A stretch of DNA of 23,328 nucleotides from SXOA01 sp051004015 (GCA_051004015.1 JBPCKT010000012.1:1-23328); one strand, 5' to 3'. Counted from the first letter of the stretch, positions 1 to 7,527 are shown. Notes: generated by a model not told the origin, from the letters alone. Numbers and translations are program-made.

Positions 1-210
1 TTGTTGTATAAAACGTTTCATGGCGTTGCCCCCAGAAGTAAAGGGTGGTTCGTAGAACACCCATCACTTTATCCAGTGGAGCAACGCCTTTCTTCTTTGG
101 TTGCGGCCGAAGGCTGCGCTTTGACAATTTGGTCGTAAGGGAAGAAAATGTGCCGTTAAGAGGCTGGGCGATTGTGCAACTGTGTTTGAAAAACAGCTTA
201 TCAAATCGGT

Positions 211-247
211 GATACATCCCCCGGAATAGCGGGGGGTTTGGTGTATC
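211..247. repeat. Two-part hairpin bounded by GATACA/TGTATC
   Basis: The outer arms are GATACA (211-216) and TGTATC (242-247). An inner 6-bp stem pairs CCCCCG (218-223) with CGGGGG (230-235) around a GAATAG loop. The same outer half-sites recur at 331-345, so this could be a regulatory site, an element end or part of a structured RNA. No T-run follows on either strand, so an intrinsic terminator is unlikely. Confidence 0.45.
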
Positions 248-328
248 AAGAAAGTCGCTGAAACGGGCCGAGTTGCGAGCGGCGGTGAGGCGGAAGTGGA
301 AGGCCGGCAAGGGGTTGCAAGCGGGCGA

Positions 329-373
329 TTGATACAAAGTGTATCAAAACAGGAGGGCAAAAACCTGTATAAT
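329..373 (+). promoter_or_regulatory. Perfect palindrome overlapping the -35 region of an extended -10
   Basis: TTGATACA-AAG-TGTATCAA (329-347) has perfect 8-bp arms, as expected for a dimeric repressor operator. TGTATAAT at 366-373 is an extended -10 with a full TATAAT; its -35 position (about 345-350) would be covered by the right half-site. No plus-strand gene follows, so the driven transcript is unknown. Confidence 0.35.
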
Positions 374-651
374 TGCGGACTTATCAGCCGCTTATTACGC
401 GGGCGCGAGCTCGAGGAGGGTGTGCGGGGCGCAAGGGTGTGACTCCCTCGTTTCCCCGCTGGTCTCCCGACGGTACACGGCCGAGGTGAAGGACGGGGAC
501 CAATCGAACATCGACGCGTTCGCCATTCCCTGGCCGCCGGGAGCAAGCCCGACCTGCTCGCCGGCGGAGCCAAGCGCGAGCAGGAAGCAAGCTGGCGTCC
601 GAATTAGCCTCGGTCTCACAGACGTAAGCGAGCTGGCTCCACGCGACTCGG

Positions 652-1593
652 CTATTGCTTTTCCAGGTTCTTCACCCGCCGCGCCGCAGCCGGCGACTCA
701 AAATACAGCCGCACGGTGGAGACGACGGAGATTTCGGGCTTCATGGGGAGGTCGCGGGGCTGGATGTCGCCGTTGGAATAGAAGCCGCGGTAGTAGGTGC
801 TTTTGGGACGCTGGGCGCGGATGAGCGTTTGACCGCGCCAGTGGGAGGGAATCGCTTCTTCATCGACCGTGTTCGTGAACGAGTGGTAGAGTGAGTCGGG
901 ATAGTGGACCGTCGTTTGTTCCTGCACGTTGATCACCGGCGGCTGCTGGGTGAATAGCACCTTGAGCATCATGTCTGCTTTTCCGCGGGCGGCGGCGAGG
1001 GCCTTTTCGCGGGTCTGCTCCTTGACCGCGTCGAGCTCCTTGCTCCAGTAATCGAAGGCGATGATGTCCGTGACCCCTTGTTCAAACGCAGCCCCCAGCG
1101 CGGGGAGGGCCGCCGCATCGCTGGCGACTGCCAGATGGACGTTGGTCTGCATTCGATAGCCCGACTTCTTCTCGACCCCCACACTCTCTTCTCCCCGCTT
1201 TTCCATCTTCCATTCATAGCGCGGCAGAACCGCGATGAAATCGACCACAATCGCTTCGGGGGGAATCTTCAGCTTCGTCCAGGCTGCCTTGAGTTTGGCG
1301 AGCGTTGCATCCACCGTCTTCTGGCAGTCCAGTGCCGTTTCCCCCTCCGCCGTCACCGCCAACACAATCCGCAGCTCCGTCGGCTTCACCCGGACCTCCG
1401 CCTTGCCGGTGATGGCGATGAAACTCTCCGCAATCTCCCGTGTCAGCGGCGCGAACGACGGTTGATTTTGCGACTGCTCCTCCAAACCCCCTCGCGAGCC
1501 GGCGAATTGCGCCAGGGTAGGGGAGAGGGGTACAAAAACGAGCAGGTTAACCAGTGCGCACGATCCAAGCAAATAGCGGGTGCAGCGGAACAT
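652..1593 (-). CDS. Exported SIMPL-domain (DUF541) protein
   Basis: The 313-residue product has an N-terminal signal sequence (residues 1-29, hydrophobic core LLVFVPLSPTLA, likely cut before Gln29) and is probably periplasmic or surface-exposed. From about residue 58 it matches the SIMPL/DUF541 pattern: an ITGKAEVRVKPTELRIVLAV strand, then conserved segments around DFIAVLPRY, SGYRMQTNVHLAV and the helix KEQTREKALAAARGKADMML. SIMPL proteins are poorly understood envelope or stress proteins without a known enzymatic role. An AGGAG lies 8 bases before the ATG. The minus-strand gene upstream ends 112 bp away, so co-transcription is possible, but a TACAAT -10-like hexamer (1667-1662) could also serve this gene alone. 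Confidence 0.85.
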   Translation of the reverse strand: MFRCTRYLLGSCALVNLLVFVPLSPTLAQFAGSRGGLEEQSQNQPSFAPLTREIAESFIAITGKAEVRVKPTELRIVLAVTAEGETALDCQKTVDATLAKLKAAWTKLKIPPEAIVVDFIAVLPRYEWKMEKRGEESVGVEKKSGYRMQTNVHLAVASDAAALPALGAAFEQGVTDIIAFDYWSKELDAVKEQTREKALAAARGKADMMLKVLFTQQPPVINVQEQTTVHYPDSLYHSFTNTVDEEAIPSHWRGQTLIRAQRPKSTYYRGFYSNGDIQPRDLPMKPEISVVSTVRLYFESPAAARRVKNLEKQ

Positions 1594-1661
1594 CGCCAGT
1601 TCTCCTGAAGGGGACAGTTGGACCTGAGAAGGCAGAGAGAGCTGCTCTGCGGAGTCCGCTC

Positions 1662-1667
1662 ATTGTA
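1662..1667 (-). promoter_or_regulatory. Candidate -10 for the SIMPL gene
   Basis: TACAAT on the minus strand matches five of six consensus -10 bases and lies about 70 bp before the SIMPL start. No good -35 is visible at 16-18 bp. Confidence 0.2.
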
Positions 1668-1705
1668 GTTGCCCGCCGATGGCTGCCGAAACGGCTGGAG
1701 GCCGC

Positions 1706-2473
1706 CTACGGAGCGATCGACTTCCACTGGCGGCGCTGCTCTTCCGTCAGCAGTCCGCGAATCTGAGCTTCCGCGAAGGGAAGGTCCTTCGAGCAACGGT
1801 CGAGGATTGTTCGGATGCGGGCGGCTTGCTCCAGGCTGAGTTCCAAGCGGAACAATACCTCGGGATCAAGGCGCGACTTCAAGCGCGTGGTCGGTACCGA
1901 CTCACCGGGCAATGCGACTCGACCTTCCGGGGTCAGGAAGTCACCGCTGTCGGCGTGTTTTTCTCCGGCCGATTTCTTCTCCAACGTTTCCTGAGCCTTG
2001 ACGTCGGTTGTGGTGACCGCTTGGGAAACCTCCTGTCTGGGCGGGATCTGCTTGGGGATGCGGTTGTCAACTGAGTTTCGAATGAAGTTCAGGGCCAACA
2101 CGCAGGCCAGCACTCCCGCCACGGCCCCCCCGCTGATTCCCACCACCATGTTGCGGCCATGGGGGGGAGGGGACGCGGGGACAGTCAGACGGTCCCGCCA
2201 AGTCGCCGGTTTAGAGGCCTCCTCACACTCCGCGGAAAGTTCCTTGAGCCGATTCAGCCCCAGCGGTTTGCCATCCTTGAGGTTTTCCATGCGAGCGACC
2301 TGCGTATCGCCGAGCCGAGTGGTCCCCTTCATGCCTTGCATCTCGTTTGGCTTGAGATTCACATTCGCAACCCCGCTCGGCTCCCCGGCGTCCAGCAACG
2401 CAGGCAGCCCCCTCCCCACCGGGGTTTGAACGAGCGCTGTTTGGCGTTGGTCAAGGTTCATATCCAATTCCAC
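1706..2473 (-). CDS. One-pass membrane protein with LTxxQ-like C-terminal tail
   Basis: The product has 255 residues from the GTG at 2473, or 251 from the ATG at 2461. The ATG has a weak GTGGA seven bases upstream, so the start is unsettled. I do not recognise a named family. Residues 1-105 are polar, followed by one membrane segment at about 109-131 (VVGISGGAVAGVLACVLALN). The polar linker leads to a helical tail containing LSLEQAARIRTILDRC and LLTEEQRRQW. This spacing of Leu-x-x-x-Gln and LTxxQ-like repeats resembles Spy/CpxP-type helices, but the likeness is loose. The predicted topology is a cytoplasmic N-terminus and an exported C-terminus, as in anti-sigma factors; no ASD/zinc motif is visible. 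It sits between the OmpA-like lipoprotein and the SIMPL gene. Confidence 0.7.
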   Translation of the reverse strand: MELDMNLDQRQTALVQTPVGRGLPALLDAGEPSGVANVNLKPNEMQGMKGTTRLGDTQVARMENLKDGKPLGLNRLKELSAECEEASKPATWRDRLTVPASPPPHGRNMVVGISGGAVAGVLACVLALNFIRNSVDNRIPKQIPPRQEVSQAVTTTDVKAQETLEKKSAGEKHADSGDFLTPEGRVALPGESVPTTRLKSRLDPEVLFRLELSLEQAARIRTILDRCSKDLPFAEAQIRGLLTEEQRRQWKSIAP

Positions 2474-2493
2474 TTCGAAACGCGCATCCTTGC

Positions 2494-2499
2494 ACTCTA
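2494..2499 (-). promoter_or_regulatory. Candidate -10 for the one-pass membrane protein gene
   Basis: TAGAGT in the context GGTTTTAGAGTG lies 20-40 bp before the two possible starts. It resembles the TTTAGAATGG elements upstream of the genes at 5495 and 23071. No -35 is evident. Confidence 0.2.
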
Positions 2500-2689
2500 A
2501 AACCTACGTTATCTTCCCCGCCCCAGCAGTGCAGTCCGAGCCAGAATGCACCGTTTGTCCCGGAAGATTATGAGGCTTTTGCGAATTGCCCCGAAAATAC
2601 CGGCCCCCTTTTCCCGTCCTTCGGAACGCCGGTATCCGAGAATCCTGGGTCATCGGACAGGCTGGTGTGCCACGGGCTTGTTGAATTCC

Positions 2690-3628
2690 TTAGCGCCGCA
2701 GCGCCGGCGGTTTGGGGACGAGGCCGAGGACCGGTGCGGAGGATTCGGCGAGGTGGATTTGGATGGGGCTGTCCGAGGTTTCCTCCAAGGGCTTTTGCGG
2801 GCCGCCGGTGCCGACGATGACCAGGCGGTCGGCGGAGATGCCGTGACGGTCGAGGTAGTCAGCGACCGCGCCAGCTCGGGCGGCGCCCAGTTGCCGGTCG
2901 TTGGCGAAGCGGGGCTTGTCTTCGCCGGCTTTCGGTTTTTTCATGCCGGTGGAGGAGCCGGAAACGAGGACTCGCAGTTCCTTGGTTTGTTCGGCTTTGA
3001 GCCAGCTTGCCAGGTCATCCAGCCGCTTGCGGCCCTCGGCGGTCAGGCCGGCGGCGTTGTCCTCGAAGGAGATGTCGAGCTGGTAGCGAGCGGTGTCCGT
3101 GGCGGCGTCATATTGCAAGCGGGAGTCGCGCTGGGCCAGGGAGCGGAGAGAAGGCGTGACCTTGGTGCTGACTCTGGTGGTATTGCCAGTCGTCGCAGGT
3201 TCTTTTGGCGGCGTTGTTGACGGCTTGGGAACGCTCGACGAGCGGATTCCGGCGGGACTTCGCCAGGGGAGCTTTTCCGCGGCAGGCTCTTTCTCGTCCT
3301 TGTTGGGGGCCGGTAGACCCTCACCCCGGCCCTCTCCCAAGGGGAGAGGGAGGTTCTTGGTCGATGCGCTTCGCGTGCCTTCATCCCAATTACTCTTGCG
3401 TCCCGTCAGCCGGACGATTTCCTTCTCCGACTGATCCAGGCGCGATTCCAGCGACGCAGCCCTTTGCTGGAGGGCTTCCTTTTCCTCCTTTTGCGCTTTG
3501 AGCGTGGAGATGAGCTCCTGTTTCTCGGACTGAATCTGGCTGACCTGGGCGTTTGGGCCGGCGCAGCCGAGCGCGAGAGAAAGCGCAGCGAAAATCGCCA
3601 ACAGGACGTTCGCAGATTTGCGAGGCAT
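2690..3628 (-). CDS. OmpA-like peptidoglycan-binding lipoprotein with coiled coil
   Basis: The start at 3628 (MPRKSANVLL) is chosen over the longer frame to 3844. It has AAAGGAG nine bases upstream and opens directly into a lipoprotein signal, whereas the extension is Arg/His-rich and antisense to the neighbour. The product has 312 residues: a signal peptide with probable lipid-anchored Cys22 (LALGC), a coiled coil at about 28-77 (SEKQELISTLKAQKEEKEAL), and a Pro/Thr-rich linker. The OmpA-family domain covers about 175-290 and ends with the hallmark segment NDRQLGAARAGAVADYLDRH. OmpA domains bind peptidoglycan, so the protein would tether the outer membrane to the wall. Residues 93-105 are encoded by a palindromic repeat also found between genes at 14419. 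The gene lies 53 bp behind the HTH/membrane gene, probably in one operon. Confidence 0.85.
   Translation of the reverse strand: MPRKSANVLLAIFAALSLALGCAGPNAQVSQIQSEKQELISTLKAQKEEKEALQQRAASLESRLDQSEKEIVRLTGRKSNWDEGTRSASTKNLPLPLGEGRGEGLPAPNKDEKEPAAEKLPWRSPAGIRSSSVPKPSTTPPKEPATTGNTTRVSTKVTPSLRSLAQRDSRLQYDAATDTARYQLDISFEDNAAGLTAEGRKRLDDLASWLKAEQTKELRVLVSGSSTGMKKPKAGEDKPRFANDRQLGAARAGAVADYLDRHGISADRLVIVGTGGPQKPLEETSDSPIQIHLAESSAPVLGLVPKPPALRR
3315..3350. repeat. 36-bp palindromic element, copy 1, inside a coding sequence
   Basis: This segment is base-for-base identical to 14419-14454. Its right part is a hairpin with 9-bp arms, CCCTCTCCC (3330-3338) and GGGAGAGGG (3342-3350), and an AAG loop. Read in the frame of the OmpA-like lipoprotein it encodes LPLPLGEGRGEGL, a peptide known as a translated dispersed repeat in many high-GC bacteria. 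It falls in the linker between the coiled coil and the OmpA domain, where insertion is tolerable. Confidence 0.85.
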
Positions 3629-3681
3629 TTGATTCGACTCCTTTCGAATCCGACATGTCCGCTCACGGAGTGAGCGGACGA

Positions 3682-5049
3682 CTATCCCTTCAGGCCAAAC
3701 ATGTTGATGACGGAATCCATCAGGCTCGTCGATGCCGAGCCGCCGCCGCCGTTCCAACTCCACATGTTCAGCATGACGTCGGTCATGAACATCCCGGTCA
3801 CGGCCAGGAGCATGACGATGGCGAACAGGCTGAGCACGTTCCAAATGGAATACGGCAGCTCGACCGGCTGCATGTACATGGGGGCGCCGGCGGGAGCCAT
3901 GCCGGGGCTGAGCGTGGCGGCGGCCAGCGGGTCGGCTGGGGCGGCCATCGTCGCGGCAGAGAAGGCGTCGTCGGACAGCAATCCCGCATTCTCGCCGGCT
4001 CGGAGCTGGGTGGCGGCGTTCTCGTCAAACGCTTCGGAGTCTTCCAGGGCGATGACTTGCGAGCCGCTGTCCGATTCGTCCTCCATCAAGGCGTCGCTGG
4101 CGGAGAGCATGAACTGGTCGTCCGCTTTGAGCTGCGTGGCTTCTTCGGGGTCGGCCGGCTCTTCTTCCAGGGCGATGACGTCGTCATCCTCGGGCAATTC
4201 CAGGGATTCCACCGCGGAGCCGCCGAGGTCGAGGGGCTCTTCATCGAGGTTCAGGCCGCTATCGCTGGGTTTGAGGTTGATGCCGCTGTCGCCGGCTCCC
4301 AGGGTAACATCCGAGCCGGTGCCGGACTTCTTGCCGCTGCCAGTCCTGTTGATGTCTTCATCCAGGGCATCGTCGCTGCCAAGCTCCAGATCGTCATCGG
4401 CCATTTTCATTTCATCGCCGAGCGACACTTCGCTGCCGCCGGCCGATTTCACCTTAGGCATATCGCCGGTGCCGCTGCCAGTCTTGATGGGCATGTCGCC
4501 GGTGCCCGATCCGCTGCCGCCGGATGACTTGAGATGCGTGCCGCCGAGCACGTCGGACCCTTCGCCCCCCTTGAGGCGTGCGCCGGGAGCTTCCAGCAGT
4601 TTGTCGCTTCCCTTGCCCGAGCCTTTACCAGAGCCCTTGCCAGAACCCCCTTCGGTCGCCAGATGCAGGTCACTATCGATGGATGATTTCTTTCCAGGCT
4701 TGCCGATGATCGTGCTGCTGGTCCCTTCCGCGCTGTGCCCCAGCTCCTGTTCAGTGACCAGAATGGATTCCGGGTCGTCCTTCCCGCGGTCGGCGATAAT
4801 CTTGGAGGAGAGTCCGCTGATGAGGTCGTCAAATTCCTCGTCATTGGCGGCGAAGATCGCGGAACCCGCGCCGGAGCCTTGCCCGCCGCGTTCGGCCATC
4901 ACCCGATCCACCTCTTCCATCTTGAACTTCCAACTCGCGCCGTCTCGGTAGCCGAAGATGTCTCCCCGGGAGCGCATGTCGACGAGCTCTTCGGCGGTCA
5001 CGCCAATCATCTTCGCGGCGTCTTTAAGATCAACAAACTTGCCGGCCAT
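3682..5049 (-). CDS. HTH domain, acidic Gly/Ser-rich linker and C-terminal membrane segment
   Basis: The product has 455 residues. Positions 1-55 form an excisionase/MerR-like helix-turn-helix (KFVDLKDAAKMIGVTAEELV, then the wing FGYRDGASWKFKMEEVDRVM). A long low-complexity region follows, with GSGK repeats near 130-150, two GSGTGDMP copies, and acidic modules such as DSGINLKPSDSGLNLDEEPL. A hydrophobic stretch (NVLSLFAIVMLLAVTGMFMT) with its flanks spans about 400-428, followed by a short Gly-rich tail. Such proteins are conserved in planctomycetes but lack an assigned function. The layout suggests a membrane-tethered DNA- or protein-binding factor; the HTH could instead bind a protein partner. 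GGAG lies six bases before the ATG. The OmpA-like lipoprotein follows 53 bp downstream and a small exported protein lies 101 bp upstream. Confidence 0.8.
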   Translation of the reverse strand: MAGKFVDLKDAAKMIGVTAEELVDMRSRGDIFGYRDGASWKFKMEEVDRVMAERGGQGSGAGSAIFAANDEEFDDLISGLSSKIIADRGKDDPESILVTEQELGHSAEGTSSTIIGKPGKKSSIDSDLHLATEGGSGKGSGKGSGKGSDKLLEAPGARLKGGEGSDVLGGTHLKSSGGSGSGTGDMPIKTGSGTGDMPKVKSAGGSEVSLGDEMKMADDDLELGSDDALDEDINRTGSGKKSGTGSDVTLGAGDSGINLKPSDSGLNLDEEPLDLGGSAVESLELPEDDDVIALEEEPADPEEATQLKADDQFMLSASDALMEDESDSGSQVIALEDSEAFDENAATQLRAGENAGLLSDDAFSAATMAAPADPLAAATLSPGMAPAGAPMYMQPVELPYSIWNVLSLFAIVMLLAVTGMFMTDVMLNMWSWNGGGGSASTSLMDSVINMFGLKG

Positions 5050-5150
5050 CAGAGGCTCCAGTGCAGCGACTTACGGGTGTCTTCGGCTGATTCGCGTTTC
5101 GCGGGGCCGTTTATTCCGTCAGTGCTTTTGTTAGGCCGGCGCGAACCGGC

Positions 5151-5495
5151 TTATCGTTGTTCCGCGAGCGCCCGAATGTCCCGCGGCGTCGGGCTGCCAT
5201 GACTCGTATTGTACTCCTCCATGAGCAGGTCCCAGTGCACGTTCCGCACGCTCCGCAGAGCCAGCGAGCCGGTCACCTTATCCACCTGATAGACGGCAAT
5301 GACGCGCGTCCTCGGGTCCACAATCGTAATTTGTTGTTTGCCGTCGGACGCTTCAAAGGGAAGCGCAATGAGCTGGTCTGCCGGCGGCGTTCGCTCGGCG
5401 GGCACTCGCTGTGCCTGTGCCTGAGGGAACTCCACCGCCAGCGCCACAGCGCCAACAGCAATGCCAATGAGCAGTCCGTATCCCGCGAATCGCAT
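5151..5495 (-). CDS. Small exported conserved hypothetical protein
   Basis: The 114-residue product has a signal peptide (GLLIGIAVGAVALAVEF, likely cleaved after AQA near residue 27). The mature core contains QQITIVDPRTRVIAVYQVDK, then the segment GSLALRSVRNVHWDLLMEEY. I recognise this as the type of small exported planctomycete protein that recurs as a conserved hypothetical; no catalytic motif or cysteine is present. The beta-rich core suggests a compact binding domain. A good promoter (TTGAAA-16-TAGAAT) lies upstream, making it the probable first gene of the minus-strand block that continues with the HTH/membrane gene. A weak 5-bp GCCGG/CCGGC hairpin just after the stop lacks a T-run. Confidence 0.75.
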   Translation of the reverse strand: MRFAGYGLLIGIAVGAVALAVEFPQAQAQRVPAERTPPADQLIALPFEASDGKQQITIVDPRTRVIAVYQVDKVTGSLALRSVRNVHWDLLMEEYNTSHGSPTPRDIRALAEQR

Positions 5496-5545
5496 CGGTC
5501 ACCTAAACCTTTACGAGGGTGCGGAATATGGGGCCGTCAGACTCC

Positions 5546-5573
5546 ATTCTAAAAGCCCCAAATCCCGTTTCAA
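5546..5573 (-). promoter_or_regulatory. Sigma-70-like promoter for the small exported protein
   Basis: On the minus strand, TTGAAA (5573-5568) and TAGAAT (5551-5546) are 16 bp apart, each matching five of six consensus bases. The ATG at 5495 is about 44 bases past the expected start of transcription. This is the best promoter match in the window. Confidence 0.5.
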
Positions 5574-5724
5574 GACTTAACGCACACATTCCTTCCGCAA
5601 AGGACAAGATTCTTGAACCTCGCCCGGCGGCTCCTAGCGATAGTAGGGGGGCGGAGTTTAGCGAGGAGTGGGGGAAATCCAAAGGCCGGAAGTCCTCGGA
5701 ACTGCCGAAACTGGCCGAAAAAGC

Positions 5725-5753
5725 TTGCACACATCAGTCGGCGCTGATATTTT
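5725..5753 (+). promoter_or_regulatory. Candidate promoter for the DUF1501 gene
   Basis: TTGCAC (5725-5730) and TATTTT (5748-5753) are 17 bp apart, about 48 bp before the chosen start. The hexamers match only three and four of six consensus bases. The rest of the 306-bp divergent spacer shows no gene. Confidence 0.3.
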
Positions 5754-5801
5754 CAAGGCCAAGACGTGGAGTTCAGACCCTTTTTCCGGCCGGAGGCGGA
5801 C

Positions 5802-7253
5802 ATGCTGCGAATCGTAGGAGGCGAGTCCGCCACCGGACGGGCTTCCCGGCGGACCTTGCTGCAGGCGGCTGGGGCGGGGCTGTTTGGCCTGACGTTGCCC
5901 AAGCTTTGGGCGGCAGAGCAGGGGGGGAAGGCTACCTTCGTACCCCCAGCCAGGGCCAAGTCCGTCATCTTTATGATGCTCTTCGGCGGGCCAAGCCAGC
6001 TTGAGACCTTCGACCTCAAGCCCAGCGCCCCGACGAAGATTCGCGGCCCCTTCAGCCCGACTCCATGCAAAACGCCCGGCCTGCTCATCAGCGACCAACT
6101 GCCCCGGCTGGCGAAGATTAGCGACAAGTTCTGCGTCATCAAGACGATGACGCACTCGTATAACGACCATAGCACCGCCGGTCATTACATGCAGACCGGC
6201 CATCCCTGGCATGTGGCAATTGGCCAGGGCTTCAACGCCACTCCCCGCGATTGGCCGTCCATCGGTTCCATCGTGGAGTACCTGGGCCAGCACGGCGGAG
6301 TCCCCACCGATGGCCGGCTGCCAAGCTACGTCGTCACGCCCAACTTTTTAGGCCGTCTCGAAGAGTACACCATTCAGCTCCGCCGCCCGGGCGAATACGC
6401 CGGCTGGCTCGGCCGCGGTTACGATCCGCTGACGACGATGATTAACAAGCGGGACGCCAAGGACAATCCTTACTTCCGCGACTGTACGGACGAAGAGCTG
6501 AATTTCCAGATTCAGGGGCTCACGCTGCCACCCGAAATGACGCTCGACCGGCTCGACCGCCGCCGCTCGCTCCTGGCGCAGTTTGATGACCAACTGCGGC
6601 AAGGGGGCGTTAGCTCCGCCATCACCGCGCTCGACAAGTTCCAAACCCGCGCCTGGTCGCTCGCCACCTCGGAGCAAACCCGCAAGGCCCTCGACATCAA
6701 GGCCGAGCCCAAAGACCTCCGCGACAAATACGGCCGCAATCTGTTCGGACAATCCACGCTGATGGCCCGCCGCCTGGTGGAAGCCGGCGTGAAGTACGTC
6801 ACCGTTCACTACGAAGCGGTCGATGGCTATAGCTGGGATTCACACGTCCATAGCGACGACGTGAAGAAGCATCTGCTGCCGGGGCTTGATAACGCACTCG
6901 CGTCGCTGCTCGAAGATCTCGACCAGCGCGGCCTGCTTAATGAGACGCTCGTCGTCTGCCTGGGAGAGATGGGGCGCACGCCCACCGCCAGCGACCGCTG
7001 GGGCCGCGGCCACTGGAGCACGCTCTTCCCCGCCGTCATCGCCGGCGCCGGCATCCGCGGCGGCATCTGCTACGGCAGCACCGACAAGGACGCCGCCTAC
7101 GCCACCGACAAGCCGGTCCGGCCGGAAGACCTCGCTTCCACCATCTACTACGCCCTCGGCATCGACCCGCACATGCACATCCCCGACGCTCAAGGCCGCC
7201 CCGTCCCCGTCGTGGACGGCGGCAGACCGTTGACGGAGCTATTCTCGGGTTAG
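5802..7253 (+). CDS. DUF1501 family exported protein (Tat signal)
   Basis: The start at 5802 (MLRIVGGESA) has GGAGG five bases upstream and gives 483 residues; an ATG 36 bases earlier would only add a non-conserved lead. Residues 15-38 form a twin-arginine signal (SRRTLLQAAGAGLFGLTLP). The body matches DUF1501, a large planctomycete family related to the alkaline phosphatase/sulfatase fold: FMMLFGGPSQLETFDLKP near the start, SYNDHSTAGHYMQTGHPWH, WDSHVHSDDVKKHLLPGLD, GEMGRTP near residue 388, and the C-terminal GRGHW...GGICYGSTDKD. These genes usually pair with cytochrome-c-like DUF1549/DUF1553 genes; here none is adjacent, so this is a solo copy. A decayed relative lies just downstream in the opposite orientation. 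The substrate is unknown. Confidence 0.92.
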   Translation: MLRIVGGESATGRASRRTLLQAAGAGLFGLTLPKLWAAEQGGKATFVPPARAKSVIFMMLFGGPSQLETFDLKPSAPTKIRGPFSPTPCKTPGLLISDQLPRLAKISDKFCVIKTMTHSYNDHSTAGHYMQTGHPWHVAIGQGFNATPRDWPSIGSIVEYLGQHGGVPTDGRLPSYVVTPNFLGRLEEYTIQLRRPGEYAGWLGRGYDPLTTMINKRDAKDNPYFRDCTDEELNFQIQGLTLPPEMTLDRLDRRRSLLAQFDDQLRQGGVSSAITALDKFQTRAWSLATSEQTRKALDIKAEPKDLRDKYGRNLFGQSTLMARRLVEAGVKYVTVHYEAVDGYSWDSHVHSDDVKKHLLPGLDNALASLLEDLDQRGLLNETLVVCLGEMGRTPTASDRWGRGHWSTLFPAVIAGAGIRGGICYGSTDKDAAYATDKPVRPEDLASTIYYALGIDPHMHIPDAQGRPVPVVDGGRPLTELFSG

Positions 7254-7266
7254 GACCGCCCGATCC

Positions 7267-7527
7267 TCATCGCCTAACCAAACAGATCCGTAGCGGCTCG
7301 GCGGTGGAGACGGGGCAGGTGAAGCCGTCGCGGACGAGGCGGAGGTCGACGGGGACGCCGAGGGAGTGGACGATGGTGGCGCTGAGGACTTGGGGGCGAA
7401 CTGGCCTGTCCATCGCATTAGTGCCGTGCTTGTCGGACTCGCCGTAGACCCTGCTGCCGCGCGTGCCGCCGCGGGCGATAATGGCGGAATAGCAGGAGGG
7501 CCATTGCCGCCGTTCGGGCCCCTTGTG
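7267..7527 (-). pseudogene. 3' remnant of a second DUF1501 gene
   Basis: The 356-bp gap between the DUF1501 and metallo-hydrolase genes is not empty. The minus strand reads, without a start codon, RRQWPSCYSAIIARGG, then RVYGESDKHGTNAMDRPVRP, LSATIVHSLGVP and LRICLVRR before a TGA at 7269-7267. This follows the DUF1501 C-terminus (compare HWSTLFPAVIAGAGIRGG, CYGSTDKDAAYATDKPVRPE and ASTIYYALGI in the intact neighbour). The frame begins abruptly after an in-frame TAG at 7530-7528. About 85 codons survive, probably left by a deletion. It is too diverged to be a recent inverted duplicate of the neighbour. Confidence 0.75.

Larger units (their letters stand above)
1..651. other. Long gene-poor stretch with palindromes and promoter-like motifs
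   Basis: I see no convincing gene here. The open frames on both strands are rich in Arg, Ser and Pro, lack a recognisable domain, and the plus-strand one runs on into the antisense of the SIMPL gene. A minus-strand frame from about 207 to the left edge is open but has no clear start or family. The stretch holds a hairpin at 211-247, a perfect palindrome at 329-347 with an extended -10 at 366-373, and a TTGACA at 121-126 followed 17 bases later by GAAAAT. It may be the decayed flank of a mobile element or an RNA-only locus. Confidence 0.5.

Noticed and set aside
64..573. Minus-strand 169-residue frame in the left gene-poor stretch
   Set aside because: Composition is Arg/Ser/Pro-rich without a domain, and it reads through both palindromes; nothing supports translation.
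1485..1530. Possible third copy of the CCCTCTCCC palindromic element
   Set aside because: Only the short GGGGAGAGGGG core is shared; no second arm is present, and the bases encode the signal cleavage region of the SIMPL protein.
3629..3844. 72-residue N-terminal extension of the OmpA-like lipoprotein
   Set aside because: It is Arg/His-rich, overlaps the preceding gene, and lies before a good ribosome site and lipoprotein signal at 3628.
4600..4660. Short tandem repeats as a possible CRISPR or phase-variable tract
   Set aside because: They are in-frame GSGK codon repeats in a low-complexity linker; the units are imperfect and lack spacers.
5131..5150. GCCGG/CCGGC hairpin as a terminator after the small exported protein gene
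   Set aside because: The stem has only five pairs and no T-run follows on the minus strand, so I do not call it a terminator.
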